Below, one piece after another: positions 12,901 to 24,982 of a stretch of 64,000 nucleotides of DNA (its first letter is position 1; each line of letters opens with the position of its first letter). The translations under genes and the position numbers were made by a program. The notes below the pieces were generated by a model. The model was not told the DNA's origin. It saw nothing but the letters and a program-made list of their open reading frames with translations, and made no database searches. Source of the stretch: Phaseolus vulgaris (lineage: Eukaryota; Streptophyta; Magnoliopsida; Fabales; Fabaceae); contig NC_023758.2 of the NCBI RefSeq assembly GCF_000499845.2, positions 42,701,524 through 42,765,523 on the forward strand. Reading direction: 5' to 3'.

Positions 12901-14342
12901 AATTAATTTTATTTTTTTTAATGAAAACAAAATTTGAAGAGAATAAATTTGTGAATTTTTTTTTATATTATTCATCTCATTCATATTTATTGAATATTTT
13001 TTGAAACTATAATTAAATTTATAACAAATAGAGAGAAATAAAATAAAAATAAGTGGGGGAAAGTGAAAGAGGAAAAAGGTTGGAGGTAGGACTGTGTCAA
13101 AGGTACATTAGAAGTCTACGTAGTGGGTGTGGTGGGGTCTTGTGGTCCCATCATTTGGGTCTGGTCGTGGTAGTTCTAATTTGCAGCACTAACAAATGTC
13201 TTCTTTTCCTCCTTTCTAAGTAAAATGTTTTTTTGACAAAAAATATAGTGGTTTCTCATAATTTAAATTAATTTGTTAATACATTTATTCCGTGTTTGCA
13301 TTAGTAGTACGATACAATCATAATATGCACAAATTATTTTTAGTATATCAATATAATTATTATTAATGTATGCATAATTTCATCGAATCAATTCTTTTTT
13401 TAAACATCGCAATACGTATATCCTTATGTCATACATTAAGAAGAGGGGAAAGTTAATTGCAAGGTTTACTAATAGTATAATATTTATTTAAAGAAAAAAC
13501 AATACCTAGTATAAATAAATATTAACAGTATGAAACATTAAATTATCAGACAAACTCGTTAATATTTTTTATACTTTATACTGGTAATAAGTTATTTGAG
13601 TAACTTTTCAAATTTATACATATTATTGGTGAAATTTATGTTAAAAAATAAGTCTAATAATTAACGTAGAATTTGTTCAGATAATTTTTTCTGTTAAATA
13701 CATTTAGGAAATAAAATAAATTATATTTATGCACAAGTTAAAAAATATTTTTAGAAAAAATAATGTGAAAGAACTTGTATATAAATTCATTTTAGCATAT
13801 AAAAGACGTTAATTATGATTTTATTTTTTAAACGGACCTTGGTACATTGACTTTTTTTCATTGGTCTGAAAATAAGAGATTTCTAGCTCTAGGGGAACAT
13901 GGTGAACACGTAGTACGAAATAAGTCAGAATTTCACATTTGACTTGTGTTCATTATTTTGGGTTGAACAACTCAGTTTTGTTTACTGGATTCAACAATCT
14001 AAATTATTGTTCATTAATTAGGGTTCAACAATCTACATTTGATTCCAAGCTTTGACGAGGAACAATTTGTGATTGTGAGAGAATCGACCAAACAAACTGT
14101 AAATGTGGTCCTTTTGTTTTGTTTTAAAAGAATGGGAAATGTGACGAAAGAAAATAGGAATAATATAAATAGTAGAATATGCTATTTTTATTATTTGAAT
14201 GGGAAAATAATACTGATGAAAACGATTTTTTAAAATTATCTTTTGCAGATTAATTTAATAAATTCTTAAATATATATCAAATATGGAATTTAAGATGTGT
14301 CAGGCTTCAATTTCAGTTAATGATGTTAAGGGTGTAATTTTA
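9986..14342. other. Intergenic, no gene recognised
   Basis: AT-rich DNA. A more GC-rich island at about 13040-13220 contains GGGTGTGGTGGGGTCTTGTG and stands out from its surroundings. It carries no protein-like frame and could be a relic of a promoter or of a lost gene. The frames at 11168-11548, 11887-12078 and 12507-12731 have no recognisable domain or coding character. Confidence 0.45.
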
Positions 14343-14524
14343 GTTAGTGTAGTGATTGAAATATGGAAACAAAGAAACTTTGTCATATTTAATAGGGGAG
14401 TGACATATATGTCAGAAGTGTTCGTATTAACACAAGTAAAGGTTTGATCTTGAATTTATACAAAGTTTCGTTATGTTTCGTTTTCTTATTCTAATTGGGT
14501 TTTAAATCCTTTGATGTGTATGAG
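14343..14524 (+). pseudogene. LINE (non-LTR retrotransposon) ORF2 C-terminal remnant
   Basis: Read in one frame the segment gives VVIEIWKQRNFVIFNRGV, then a short stretch to TQVKV, two stop codons, and KFRYVSFSYSNWVLNPL. This is the C-terminal end typical of plant LINE polyproteins (an IW..RN..IFN motif, then W.W...K, then a F.YS.W..NPL motif). Both stops replace positions that are Trp in the family, as single-base TGG to TGA changes. The fragment is short, has no upstream reverse transcriptase nearby, and is surely inactive. Confidence 0.7.
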
Positions 14525-15080
14525 GTTGATCTTTTGGTAGTTGATTCTAGTTAGGAAAATGATAAAATGTATTTATATATAAGAGTTTGACTACTGAAGT
14601 GGTTCTTATTTATTTATTTTTTATTATCGATAAAAAAGACTATCTTAATAAGAAATCATTTCTATACATATTTGGCAAAATAAAATTAAAAAAATCAATT
14701 TCTTCCTAATAATTATTTGATCTATAAATTAATTTATAAAGTCTATTTTAAATATATATTTTTAAATTAGGCAGAAATCGAATTTAATTTATGAAGAAAC
14801 TAACTTTTTTACTTTTCTATCTAAAAGTTTATTTTTTAAATTTCCTCGAACACCTATAACATATCTTGTTGCCGCATTACTGCGTTAGATAACATTTTTT
14901 TTAATGTTTTTATTAGTTCCTGTTTTTTAACATATGCTAAATTATTTATCAAGATGCAATTTATTTCTTATCTTAATTTTATTATTATTTTTGTATGAAT
15001 CAACACGTTATAATGTATTACATAATTAAGTTAATCATCCAGTCGTTTATTTTCTTTAATTAGTATTTGGTTTATTAATA
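14525..15080. other. Intergenic, no gene recognised
   Basis: AT-rich DNA between the LINE remnant and the Helitron. No feature can be supported. Confidence 0.5.
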
Positions 15081-15894
15081 CTAGCGGGAACACAGACACT
15101 CACGTGCCTTTGTATCCGCATTTTTCATTTTTACTATTTATATATTCATACAACTTTAATAAATATTAAATTATATTGAGAAGACATATAAATTATCTAA
15201 ATGCACTGATAATAGTTTTATTAAAATTTTACATTAATTTTCTTATATTTTCATTTTATTGTTTTTTAATATTAAATTTTGATTTAACTTGGGTGTAATG
15301 TTGAACTTTGTAAGGTTATCAAGATTAAAATTAAGGTTTAAAAAAATGGAACAGCAAATAATGTCAAAACATAATGCAAATGGTAATGTTATTCAAGATC
15401 TTCCCATTTCAAGTTTAGAATAGTAACTTTCATGTTCATCAAACGTCTTATGCAAGGGTTGTATGTTGGAAAGTTGTAGAATCTATCACCATATCAATTG
15501 AATCCACGTCTTCTTCCATGAAAAAGAAGTTGAAAAAAATAAAATAATAAACTAAATACAAATTACCAAACTTCCAACTTATGTAATATCTAATAGATCA
15601 AAGCATCAGTAGACATAAAAACTTTGCCCGCAAAGCTCGGCTTAGGATTCATACAAAAATATAAAAAAAATTAAGAAAACAATAGAAACAAAAATGTTCA
15701 AATCCTATAACAATGAGACACGTCTCTGCTTCGAACGCTTTGGGAAGTGTGAGAAGGAGGAAGTAATGGTGGTTGTTGTTGTAGAGTGGTGATTGAAGAG
15801 GGACTAAGATGGGTGAGAGTAGGAGAAGAACATGGAGAGTGAAGGAAGAGGGTTCAAGATGTGTCAAAATTTATGAGCATTTTTGTTCTTTGGA

Positions 15895-16110
15895 TGCAAC
15901 TGGTGAAAACTACTCCTTATAAGAAAGTGGATATAACTGGTGAAAACTACTCCTTCGTAAGCAAGTAGATGTAAATGGTGAAAATTACGGAAGAAAGTGA
16001 TAATCGCTCAACTACTACTCATTATAAAGATGGTGGATGTAACTGGTGAAAACTACTCATTCGTAAGAAAATGGATGTAAACAGTGGAAACCACTGAAGA
16101 AAGTAGTAAC
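15895..16110. repeat. About 39-bp tandem repeats inside the Helitron
   Basis: Four or five imperfect units starting with AACTGGTGAAAACTACTC and continuing through a GTAAG..A.TGGATGTA tail. A second motif, GAAGAAAGT..TAA.CGCTCAA, also occurs twice. Non-coding. Confidence 0.65.
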
Positions 16111-16479
16111 CGCTCAATAATAATAAAATTGTTCACATTTGGCCACTACCCACGGTTTCCTAATATTTATTTATCTCTCATAAAACAAATACTCCTCTCA
16201 TTATGCAATTAATTTTCAAAATAAATTATTTCTTTCCATTCAAAACGGTTGTTCCATTTATTTCAAATATTTTATTAAATTTATTTCTCTCTCGTAAAAC
16301 AGACACTCTCTTATTATGCAATTAATTTTCAAAATAAATCATCTTTTTCAATTCATAACCACCCCTCCACCTCTCTTTCAATTCATAACCGCTCATTCAC
16401 CTCTCTTTCAATTCATAACTGTTCATCCACATCTCTTTTAATTCAAAACTGCCCTCCACTACGTATACCAAATACCGTA

Positions 16480-16670
16480 AAAAAAAAATGACACAATGAC
16501 CATAATGCAATAATAAAATTAAATATTAATATAAGGATAAAATGGGAAAAAAAATTAAGAGCAGTTAAGAGAGAAATAAAAAATGACACAATGACCATAA
16601 TATAATAATAAAATTAAATATTAATATAAGGATAAAATAGGAAACAAAATTAAGAGTAGTTAAGAAGGGA
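16480..16670. repeat. 95-bp tandem duplication inside the Helitron
   Basis: Two near-identical units with ATGACACAATGACCATAAT starting at 16488 and 16583, followed by the same AT-rich body and an AAATTAAGAG(C/T)AGTTAAGA tail. The second unit runs directly into the Helitron's 5' end. Confidence 0.75.
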
Positions 16671-16905
16671 ATCCCTTTATATATAAGTATAGATTTTAAA
16701 AAATGTTGTTTATAACAATCTTATCTAATTTAAGGGTAATTACATTTTTTTGAAAGATATATGTAGTCTCGTAAAATAAAGTTGATGTGAATACATGGAA
16801 TAGTTAAGATTTTTATTCTTTCTAGTTGAACTTTTCCATTTTTTTTTATTAACAATGAATAAGAAATTGAAACTTAATTTTTGTTTGAATACATATATTC
16901 ACTAA

Positions 16906-17180
16906 CACTACAAAAAAATCAGTATTATCTACGGATTTTTATCCACGGATCTGAGTCCGTAGGTAAATTCAGCATTACCTACGGATATTACCTACGAATA
17001 ACATTACCTACAGACATTACCCACAGATTCTGAATTCGTAGGTAAATTCAGCATTACCTACCAACTATTACCTACGGATCTTATTACCTACCAACTTTTA
17101 CCTACGATCTCTATTACCTACCAACTATTACTTACGAATCTCTATTACATATGAACTATCACCCACTAATCTTTATTATC
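16906..17180. mobile_element. CACTA (En/Spm-like) transposon end with subterminal repeats
   Basis: Starts with CACTACAAAAAAATCAG, a canonical CACTA terminal sequence. Dense subterminal copies of TTACCTACGGAT and its reverse complement follow. One pair forms a perfect hairpin at about 16950-16980 (CCGTAGGTAA, eight-base loop, TTACCTACGG). The word GTAGGTAAATTCAGCATTAC occurs twice. No transposase reading frame and no matching opposite end were found, so this is a solo end or a badly eroded element. Confidence 0.6.
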
Positions 17181-17660
17181 TATCAACTATTATGATAATA
17201 ATTATACACATAATATTAAAAATATTAATATAATATGAAAAATTATAAAATCATAATTCATATTTATAAATAATAATAATCATAACTAATTTATACATAT
17301 TATTAATATTAATATAATAATTTAAATAATATAATTAATATTATATTAATAATAAAAATAATATTAATAATAATAATAGTATTAATGATATTAGTAATAT
17401 AAAAAAATTAATAATATCAGTATTAATAACATTAATAATATAAATACTATTAAAAATATATATAAAATTAACATTATTTATAATATTAATAATATTAACA
17501 CTATTTATAATATTTAATAATATTAATAAATATTTATAATATTAATCATATTTAATAATATTAATAATAGTTAATAATATTAATAATAATGATATTAAAT
17601 ATATGAAGAATGTTATTAATTTTTATTTTATTAATTATATTAATATTGATAATCATACTC
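17181..17660. repeat. Near-pure A/T low-complexity tract
   Basis: Almost entirely ATT/AAT-based sequence (ATTAATAATATTAATA-like words) with very few G or C. It may be an expanded microsatellite within or beside the CACTA element. Confidence 0.7.
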
Positions 17661-20082
17661 ATAAATATAATAATAATCATAACATGACAACAAAATTTGA
17701 CTGATGTAATGGTTAAAGCTTCTGTGGACATTTCTCAAGGAACATGAATGTATTACAAATCCTTCTTTAGAACATAGAGAAAATATATGTTTAGTTTTAA
17801 ACATATTTTAGGAATAAAATTATAAAAATTTTATGGACAACATAAAAGGTCTTTATATCATACATACATGACGTACACAATGGGAAGAAATTAGTAGAAC
17901 GATTGAAGAAAGTAATGACACGAATAATTTAAACTTTTCTCAAATCTATCGGGATAGCGTGCAGTAAAAAAATGTTTATTCCAAAAATCTTGTTAAAAAA
18001 TGTTTAAAATTGTACTTCATGAATTTCAAAAATATATGTTCTAAAAAAATAATTCATAAATTATTAAAAGAAGGGTAGAATAATTTTTTGAAAATGGATG
18101 GAATGTTGGGAGAATTTTGATAAGGTACATGAATAACCACCCGTAAGAAGATATGAACCTACCTACATTTTTTTTTTGGCCTCATCAACCTAAGAAGCCC
18201 ACATAATAATAATAATAATAATAATGGACTGTTTCTTCCTGCACCTCCATATATTCTTTTGACACATACAAAACATGAAAATATTTTTTTATCCTTCTTG
18301 TACTATCTCCATATATTGGATTACATAATTCAGAATGATATTCCGAATTATATGATTCAGAAGTCTGAATTTGATAGTAGCTTCCGGATTATGTAATCCG
18401 AACACGCATTTGAAAAAAAAAGTTTTTGTATTACATAATCTGGAAGTTAGAAAAAAAAATTTCAGAAATTATGTAATCCAAAAACTAATCATGTATCGAA
18501 AAAAAAACTTTTGGATTATATAATCTAAAATATTACATAAAATCATTTTTGAAAATAAAAAATGTATGAAGGTGGAAAAATAACATATAAAAGTTCTAAA
18601 GAAAGAGTCATAATAATGACATAAAGACAAATTACTCTCATTCTATCAAACATTATAAGATTGAAAAGACACAAACAAACTAAGACCAAAAGAGTTATAA
18701 TTAATTTGTTTACTAAGATGGATACTATTAGTCAATTTGATCACCCAAAAACACTTAATTTAACTTTAAATTTGAACCATCTCCCAGTTTCGCCATAGTC
18801 TTTACAAATTGATTTAAGTTTTATAGAAGTAAAAATAATAATTTCAAATAATCTAAAAGACCAAAACATATTATATTTTTGTTATATATACACTACTACA
18901 TCATCAAAGACTCTTATAAAATATTGAAGAACAAAAAATATAACTTGGGTGTATAGAGATATTCCAAACTTAGGATGGAACACAAAGGAGATGAAATAAA
19001 AAAATAAATTGAAGAATGTGATGAAAAAATAAAGTGAATGCAAATTAATATTTTATTACATTTAGCGTAGGTCTAAACAACATTAATATTTGTTTTCCAA
19101 GTAGTGTTCCCAATAGTAACAATTTACTCATATTTCTAGACTACGATTTTTTATTTTTTTAAAATTTAATATGTTAAAATATATTTTAATATTAAAATCG
19201 TATATATGGAATATGATTTTAGTTAGAAATCGTAAATCTTTATACAATTTTCAATTTTTTAAAAATCTTTATTGCTATTGACGATTTTATTTTATCAAAA
19301 TATCCATGACGGTTTATCCAGAATAAAAAAAAAGTTGTCCATTTTGGAAATATAAAATAAAAATTGCTCCATTGAGAAAAAAACCTACAACTAGCCATAA
19401 ATTTGTTTTCATATATGTTACAGTTGGCATGCAAAGGTGCGATGCTTGTATTTTCATGGTTTTGTTAAGATTTAAGAAATGATGGAGGCATAATAGTAAG
19501 TCCATGATTTCCAAAAATATTCGAGATCCTTGATCCACCCATCATCGGGTCTATGGGTTCCTATCATAATCAAACAACTAACTGAAACAAAACAAAAAAA
19601 ACAAAACAAAAACTAAAAACCAACTATTACATTTGCTTTTCAAAAATTTACACATTTGTGCATCATTATTCTCCCCTCCTCTCTTCATGATGCAATTTCA
19701 TATAAACTTTCCAACTGTAAGAAACATAAAAGTAAGAAGTTTTGTCTCATAGGAATCCTTTACGGATGGTTTGTATCAATCTTTGAAGCCCCACAATGCA
19801 CGTTCACGCTGTTTACATTTTAAGATTGAAGTTTTTGTTGTTTCAATGTTTGATATTACATGTTTTGGTCAGAGATGTTTGAAATCATGATTCATTAGAA
19901 TCAATCTTTTTTTGTACAATTCTTCATATTTCTTGAATTTTCATTTCTAAACTTGTCATAGACCTTCAATCAGCCAATCTTGTCTCTGTTAGCTTAGAAA
20001 TATACCAATATTTCATCATGATCAACAAGACCGCCACCTTAATGAAGCATTCTTAAACATTGATAACCAAACCATTTTGAAC
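17661..20082. other. Intergenic; palindromic repeat remnants and TTL-gene promoter region
   Basis: At about 18310-18545 the words ATTACATAATCCGGAA and TTCCGGATTATGTAATCC recur in both orientations, which suggests a decayed transposon. An AAT microsatellite lies at about 18204-18226. The last 300-400 bases lead into the TTL-like gene; no convincing TATA box was identified. No further gene seen. Confidence 0.45.
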
Positions 20083-22391
20083 ATGGGAAACAACACCCCT
20101 CAGAGTAAATGTGGCTGTGGTGGCTTAATGGCCACAGCATTCTGGCGTTCTACACCCAATGCACCCAAAACCAACAATGCCGACAGTTTTGAAAAGGCAT
20201 CAAACAACCCATACACAAAAAAACAACAGGATAGTTGTGAAGATGTAACTTTCTTTCCAACAGCTTCATCTGATAAACACACAGATTCTTCACCTGGTTC
20301 CAACACCAATTCAATCCCTGTTGTTAACCAATCCCACCAAAGGAACCATCCCAAAGTGTTACAAAACGAGGGCTATGTCAAGAATGAAAGAATGGTACCT
20401 AAAGAAGTCGAGGGTTATGTTAACAATGAAAGAAGGGTCCTTAAAGAAGCCGAGGGTTATGTTAACAATGGAAGAAGGGTTCCTAAAGATGCAGTTGGCA
20501 TTTCTGGTGAACTTGAAAGCATGTTTTCTGATTGCCAAAAGGGAAGCAAAAACCTTGTTCGTGCTTCTTCTAGTAACGTGATGATGTTCAGTAATTTAGG
20601 CAACCTCAAGAAAGGAGAGAATACCAACACCTATTCTCATAATGTAGGGGATTATCGTGGCGAGCAAAGGGATGAAAACCCTGTTGCTAATGGAAGATAC
20701 ACAAACCAAAAGGTGGACAATGCAAGTAAAGGAGGCACAGAACAATCGGGTTCTCTATGCAGGGTCGTGTCTACTAGAATGGACCCTGAAAAATTGAAGA
20801 TAATGGGCAATGAGGATTACAAGAATGGAAAATTTCAAGAAGCATTGGCTCTTTATGATGCTGCAATTTCGATTGACCCCAATAAAGCTTCCTATAGGAG
20901 CAATAAAAGTGCAGCATTAACGGCTCTTGGGAGGCTTCTGGAGGCTGTATTTGAGTGCACAAAAGCCATTGAAATAGAACCTCATTATCAAAGAGCTCAT
21001 CATCGATTGGGGAACCTGAACAAAAGGTATTCTCGCACAAGAAATAAATTATGATTGTGAAATATAATACTTTCTTATTGGTGTTGTCGCTAACTTTTTT
21101 TTTAATTTATGTCTGGCTACAGATTAGGAGAAACAAACAAGGCCCTTTATCATTATAAACTAGCAGGACAAGAGGTTGACCAGGAGGAGATCACTAAAGT
21201 AAAAAAGATTCAGTTCCATTTAAACAAATGCACTGAGGCACGTAGGGTAGGAGATTGGAACAACTTGATCAAGGAGGCCAGCCACGCTATTTCATCTGGT
21301 GCAGATTCTGCTCCACAGGTTTGTTAATGTCCTATATTACCCTAAAGATTATCACTTTTTTCTAGGATTATTGTGTAGTCTAGAATAATCTCCACATGAC
21401 ATGTATGTAAATTTCATTAAATATTTTTTTAAGTAGATAAAAATTAATTGTGATTATGAGCATGTAATAATTTAGGATCATGTAATATTTTTTTTAATTT
21501 CTTACACCTTAAACTTTGTATGTGCCTGCATGCATACACGCGTGCACTCCAATCATGCTAATATGAATTTGATTGTGGCTTTACCTGAAGATATTTGCAT
21601 TGCAAGCGGAGGCATTTTTGAAGCTACGTAAGCATCAACATGCAGAGGAAGCAATGTTGAAGGGATCTAATTTTGATGTGGATCAGTGCACCAGGTTCTT
21701 TGGACAAATTTGTAATGCAAACTTGTTGGTCACTCGGGCTCGAGTTTATTTGGCCATTGGCAGGTTAGTGTATCATTTATAAAGGAATAACATAATATTC
21801 TTTTTAATCTTCATATATGCATTCATTGTTGTACCAGATTTGAAGATTCTCTAGCTGTAATCCATAAAGCATGTAAGCTAGATTCAAATAATAAGGATGC
21901 GAAGAAGGTGATGATGAAGGTTAGAGCTGTGGCCACTGCTCGATCAAATGGAAATGAGCTTTTCAAGGGATCAAAATTCTTAGAAGCTTGTGTTGCCTAT
22001 GAAGAGGGGTTAGAAAATGATCCATATAATTCAGTTTTGATGTGCAATCGAGCTGCATGTAGATCAAAATTAGGGAAATTTGAGAAGGCTGTGGAAGATT
22101 GCAATGTTGCTCTTAACTTGCGACCATCTTATAGCAAGGCTAGGCGAAGAAGGGCAGATTGCAATGCAAAGGTAAGAAAAGGCACTCAATTTTCCTTTGT
22201 TTCTTAACATAATGTCTTTTTAACATTTTTATGTGCTTTGTGTTATGTTTATGATGCAATTATAGTTGAAAAGATGGGGAGCTTCAATTCAAGACTATGA
22301 AATATTGCTAAAAGAGACACCGGAGGATGAGGAAATAAGGAGGCTTTTGTTAGAGGCCAAAGAGCATCTTATGCAACACCAAAGTGAATGA
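20083..22391 (+). CDS. TPR protein of the TTL family, lacking the thioredoxin-like domain
   Basis: Five exons: 20083-21026, 21123-21318, 21591-21763, 21838-22171, 22266-22391. All introns are GT-AG, and the joined frame encodes 590 residues. TTL proteins are plant TPR scaffolds of brassinosteroid and stress signalling, usually near 700 residues with six TPRs and a C-terminal thioredoxin-like domain. Seen here: MGNN start with a Cys-Gly segment; a disordered N-terminal half with three 14-residue repeats (EGYVNNERRVLKEA type); a first TPR block from about residue 233 (PEKLKIMGNEDYKNGKF); the FALQAEAFLKL linker; and a second TPR block from about 471 (ARSNGNELFKGSKF). The frame ends soon after KRWGASIQDYEILLKETPED, where relatives continue into the thioredoxin fold. 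Nothing resembling that domain follows. The frame stays open upstream to 20077 only with a TTG, so ATG 20083 is used. Confidence 0.88.
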
Positions 22392-23192
22392 AGGTTATGA
22401 AGTGGTGGACTTGTACAAAGAATGGTTTAGACTTTAGACACTGAGTTTGGTGAAGAAATATGAAAAGTGATGTGTGACAAAGGTGAGGACAGGAGAATGC
22501 CCTACTGTGTCTATAATAGATAAGCACACTTATGGTCAATGATCAATAATAATTTCTTTTGTATTAAAAGGATCAACCAAGTTGTGGAAGAACTCCACAA
22601 ACCCATTGTGAAGGAGAAAGGTATACAATAAAGTATCACTTAATTATTTCTAATGTTGAATCAATCAAGTGAAGGTAAAAAATTTCAAATTTTATATTGA
22701 GATTGAAGTTTGAATTCAATGGTCGGATATAGCTTCGTATCCTCTCATGTTATGTCATGGACAAATTGATTTTAATTAAAGAAACTATTTTTTTAAATGA
22801 AGATATGTATATATGTAAATTTGTTTCATCTCTAAGAATGAAGAATGGAACTTGAGCGTGTTTGTTTTAATCCTTCGTGGTTTCTTAATTCACATAACAA
22901 ATGATATTGAAATAAAGATATTCATCCAAACTTATGGTAACGTAAATTATTAGAAAATATTCTATTTTGTAATTTTTAAATTTTAAATCAAGTTTGTGCT
23001 TATATATTCTTTCACGGCCTTTGTTTTTTCTATATTCTTCATTGTAATATATATCAAAATGCCAAAACACATAGAAAAAAAAAAACAAAATTGATCTTTG
23101 AGAAAACAAAGTACTTTAAGAAACTAATTGGCATTTGAGTTTTATAACTAACCAGAAGTGCATAAGAGAAAAAAAAAATCTGGTAACGAAAT
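22392..23192. other. 3' flank of the TTL-like gene; intergenic
   Basis: Contains the probable 3' UTR, including several AATAAT/AATAAA-like words near 22545 and 22628. No other feature seen. Confidence 0.4.
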
Positions 23193-23830
23193 TCAATACC
23201 ATCCCGAATGAAAAATATATTTAATTTTCAACTTGGTTATGATATTAAGAAAATTATTTTTGGGTAAAGATTTTGTAAAGATGTCATCCAACCGATGATG
23301 TTTTTCTTCATAAAACAATTTGAGCGCGTGTTTGTGAACTTGTTTTGAGATGTAGTGCAAGTTAATCTCAAGATTCTTGATTCTTTTATGATAAGTCACA
23401 ATTTGAATATCAACTTTGTTATCACAAACAACTACATAAGAGGTTGAAATATTGAATTTAGCTAACAGTTTTGTTAATTAAATTATTTTCGAAAAATAGA
23501 AGCCAACTACCTATATTTTACCCTAGTTAAAGATTTGCTAATAGTTTGTTGTCATTTTGCTTTCCAAGAAATTAAAGAATTCTTTAACAAAATACAAAAA
23601 AAATCACTTGTAGATCTTCTACTATCAAGGCATGATCCTCAATCAACATTAATATAGACATCCATTTTGTTCTTAAAACTAAATAAGTTGCATTGAGGTT
23701 TGGAATGGGGATTAGAAACAAAGTGACTTAACTTATGTATAGTAGAATTGGTATTTGGTCTAAAAATAATGAGATACAACCATTGGCCAATAAGTCTTCT
23801 ATAGATGTTTAGAGGTGTCTCAAAATTTGT
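23193..23830 (-). pseudogene. Ty1/copia pol remnant (RT C-terminus and RNase H)
   Basis: Minus-strand translation gives, in order: TPLNIYRRLIGQWLYL, HKLSHFVSNPHSK, a CLDSRRSTS.F segment, SLISWKAK.QQTISKS, VVVCDNKVDIQ, then HKRIKNLEINLHYI and LDDIFTKSLPKNNF. These are the successive conserved blocks at the end of plant copia polyproteins (YRRLIG, RRST.G, SWK.KKQ, H.R.KHI...H.IR, DIFTK.L). Stops and frame changes separate the blocks. No LTRs were recognised. It belongs to a different lineage from the two larger copia copies, judged by its wording. Confidence 0.75.
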
Positions 23831-24982
23831 ATGTAAATTTTAAGTTGGATTTCATAAGAATAATTGAGGGTTTGGAGGTCATTATACCTCAGTCTTCAAG
23901 AAAAATCCAAAACCCTAATTAAGAATACCTCTTTGAGATTTTGAGAATTCCAAATTAAGAAATAATTTTTTGGAATAAGTAATAATAACGAATAAAATAA
24001 AGAAATAAAGAAAAAAAAAAACAACAGAAGAACTTAATTTTTGTTTTGTTACTATATCAAAATATGATTACACACGGAAAACAAAAAGAAAAAAATAATA
24101 ATCTCATACTATCAAGAAAACACACTATTCTATGAAATTCATACAACAGAATTTTATAATTAAAAAATGTAAAAAAATAAAAAATAGAAAATCTAACAAT
24201 AGAACCCAATACAGGAACATCCTAGAATCGACGAGTTTACATGGAAAATTCAAATAAGCAAATTAATAATTAATACGACAACTGTATTTACACGTGGAAC
24301 AAGCTCTCATTAAAAAAATACTAAATAAACAAACGTGTAATAAGAAGAAAAAAGATTTCTGGATAAAGTTAAAAAAAAGCGCAAGTAGTGGCCAAAAAAA
24401 TTGATGTAATAATAATGTGACACTAAGTCACACTAACCATGTTATATCAATTCTTGCTTTTGTTAATGTTTATGTGTAAAGTTCTTCACTAGTTCCTACG
24501 GTACTACATATAACCTTAAGAATGCATATAAAATGATATTTTATTTAGATGTAAAATGAATGAAGATCACATTTAGTGTTGTAAAAGTATCCATTCTCAT
24601 GAAAATATTACTCTTGATCATTGAGAAGCCAACCTCATGATAATAAACGACATGACAAAAGAGGTTGGTGGTAGTCATAACACTATTTCAAAAAGAATAA
24701 AGATTTTTGACACTCCAAACATAACTGCAAACAGTACGCACTATCTGAAAACTGAATTTAAAACGCCATAGCGATTGATACAGATAGTTCCCATTATTAT
24801 TGAAAACTACAAAGAAAAAACGGGTTTTCAACCCTCAAACCCGGTTTTCCAATTCAAGTACTAAGGCGATACTTATTTCTTTTCGTGATCGTTGCTATAA
24901 GAAGTTCCTTAACAAAACCAACAATAACCGAATCACACTCACTTAAAAACAACAATCTAAACCTTCCTCACGGGCGTGCATT
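23831..24982. other. Intergenic, downstream of the PLAT gene
   Basis: AT-rich DNA. The right part should contain the 3' UTR of the minus-strand PLAT gene. No additional gene seen. Confidence 0.4.

Larger units (their letters stand above)
15081..16693 (-). mobile_element. Non-autonomous Helitron
   Basis: Read on the minus strand the element starts with TCTATACTTATATATAAA at 16693 and ends with TTCCCGCTAG at 15081. It is flanked by A on the 5' side and T on the 3' side, that is, a 5'-TC start and CTAG end inserted between A and T, as Helitrons do. Just before the CTAG end lies a hairpin (ACAAAGGCAC, loop GTGA, GTGTCTGTGT; about 10 bp with one wobble and one mismatch), the expected terminator structure. 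No Rep or helicase frame is present. Inside are short tandem repeats: a roughly 39-bp unit around 15895-16110, a roughly 30-bp unit at 16355-16450, and a 95-bp duplication at about 16480-16670. Confidence 0.78.

Noticed and set aside
15649..15867. 72-codon minus-strand frame inside the Helitron
   Set aside because: Hydrophobic low-complexity translation, no similarity to Rep/helicase or captured gene that I recognise.
18892..19112. Possible second end of the CACTA element (CACTACTAC at 18892, GTAGTG near 19105)
   Set aside because: The first is in the wrong orientation and the second matches only six bases with no matching target triplet.
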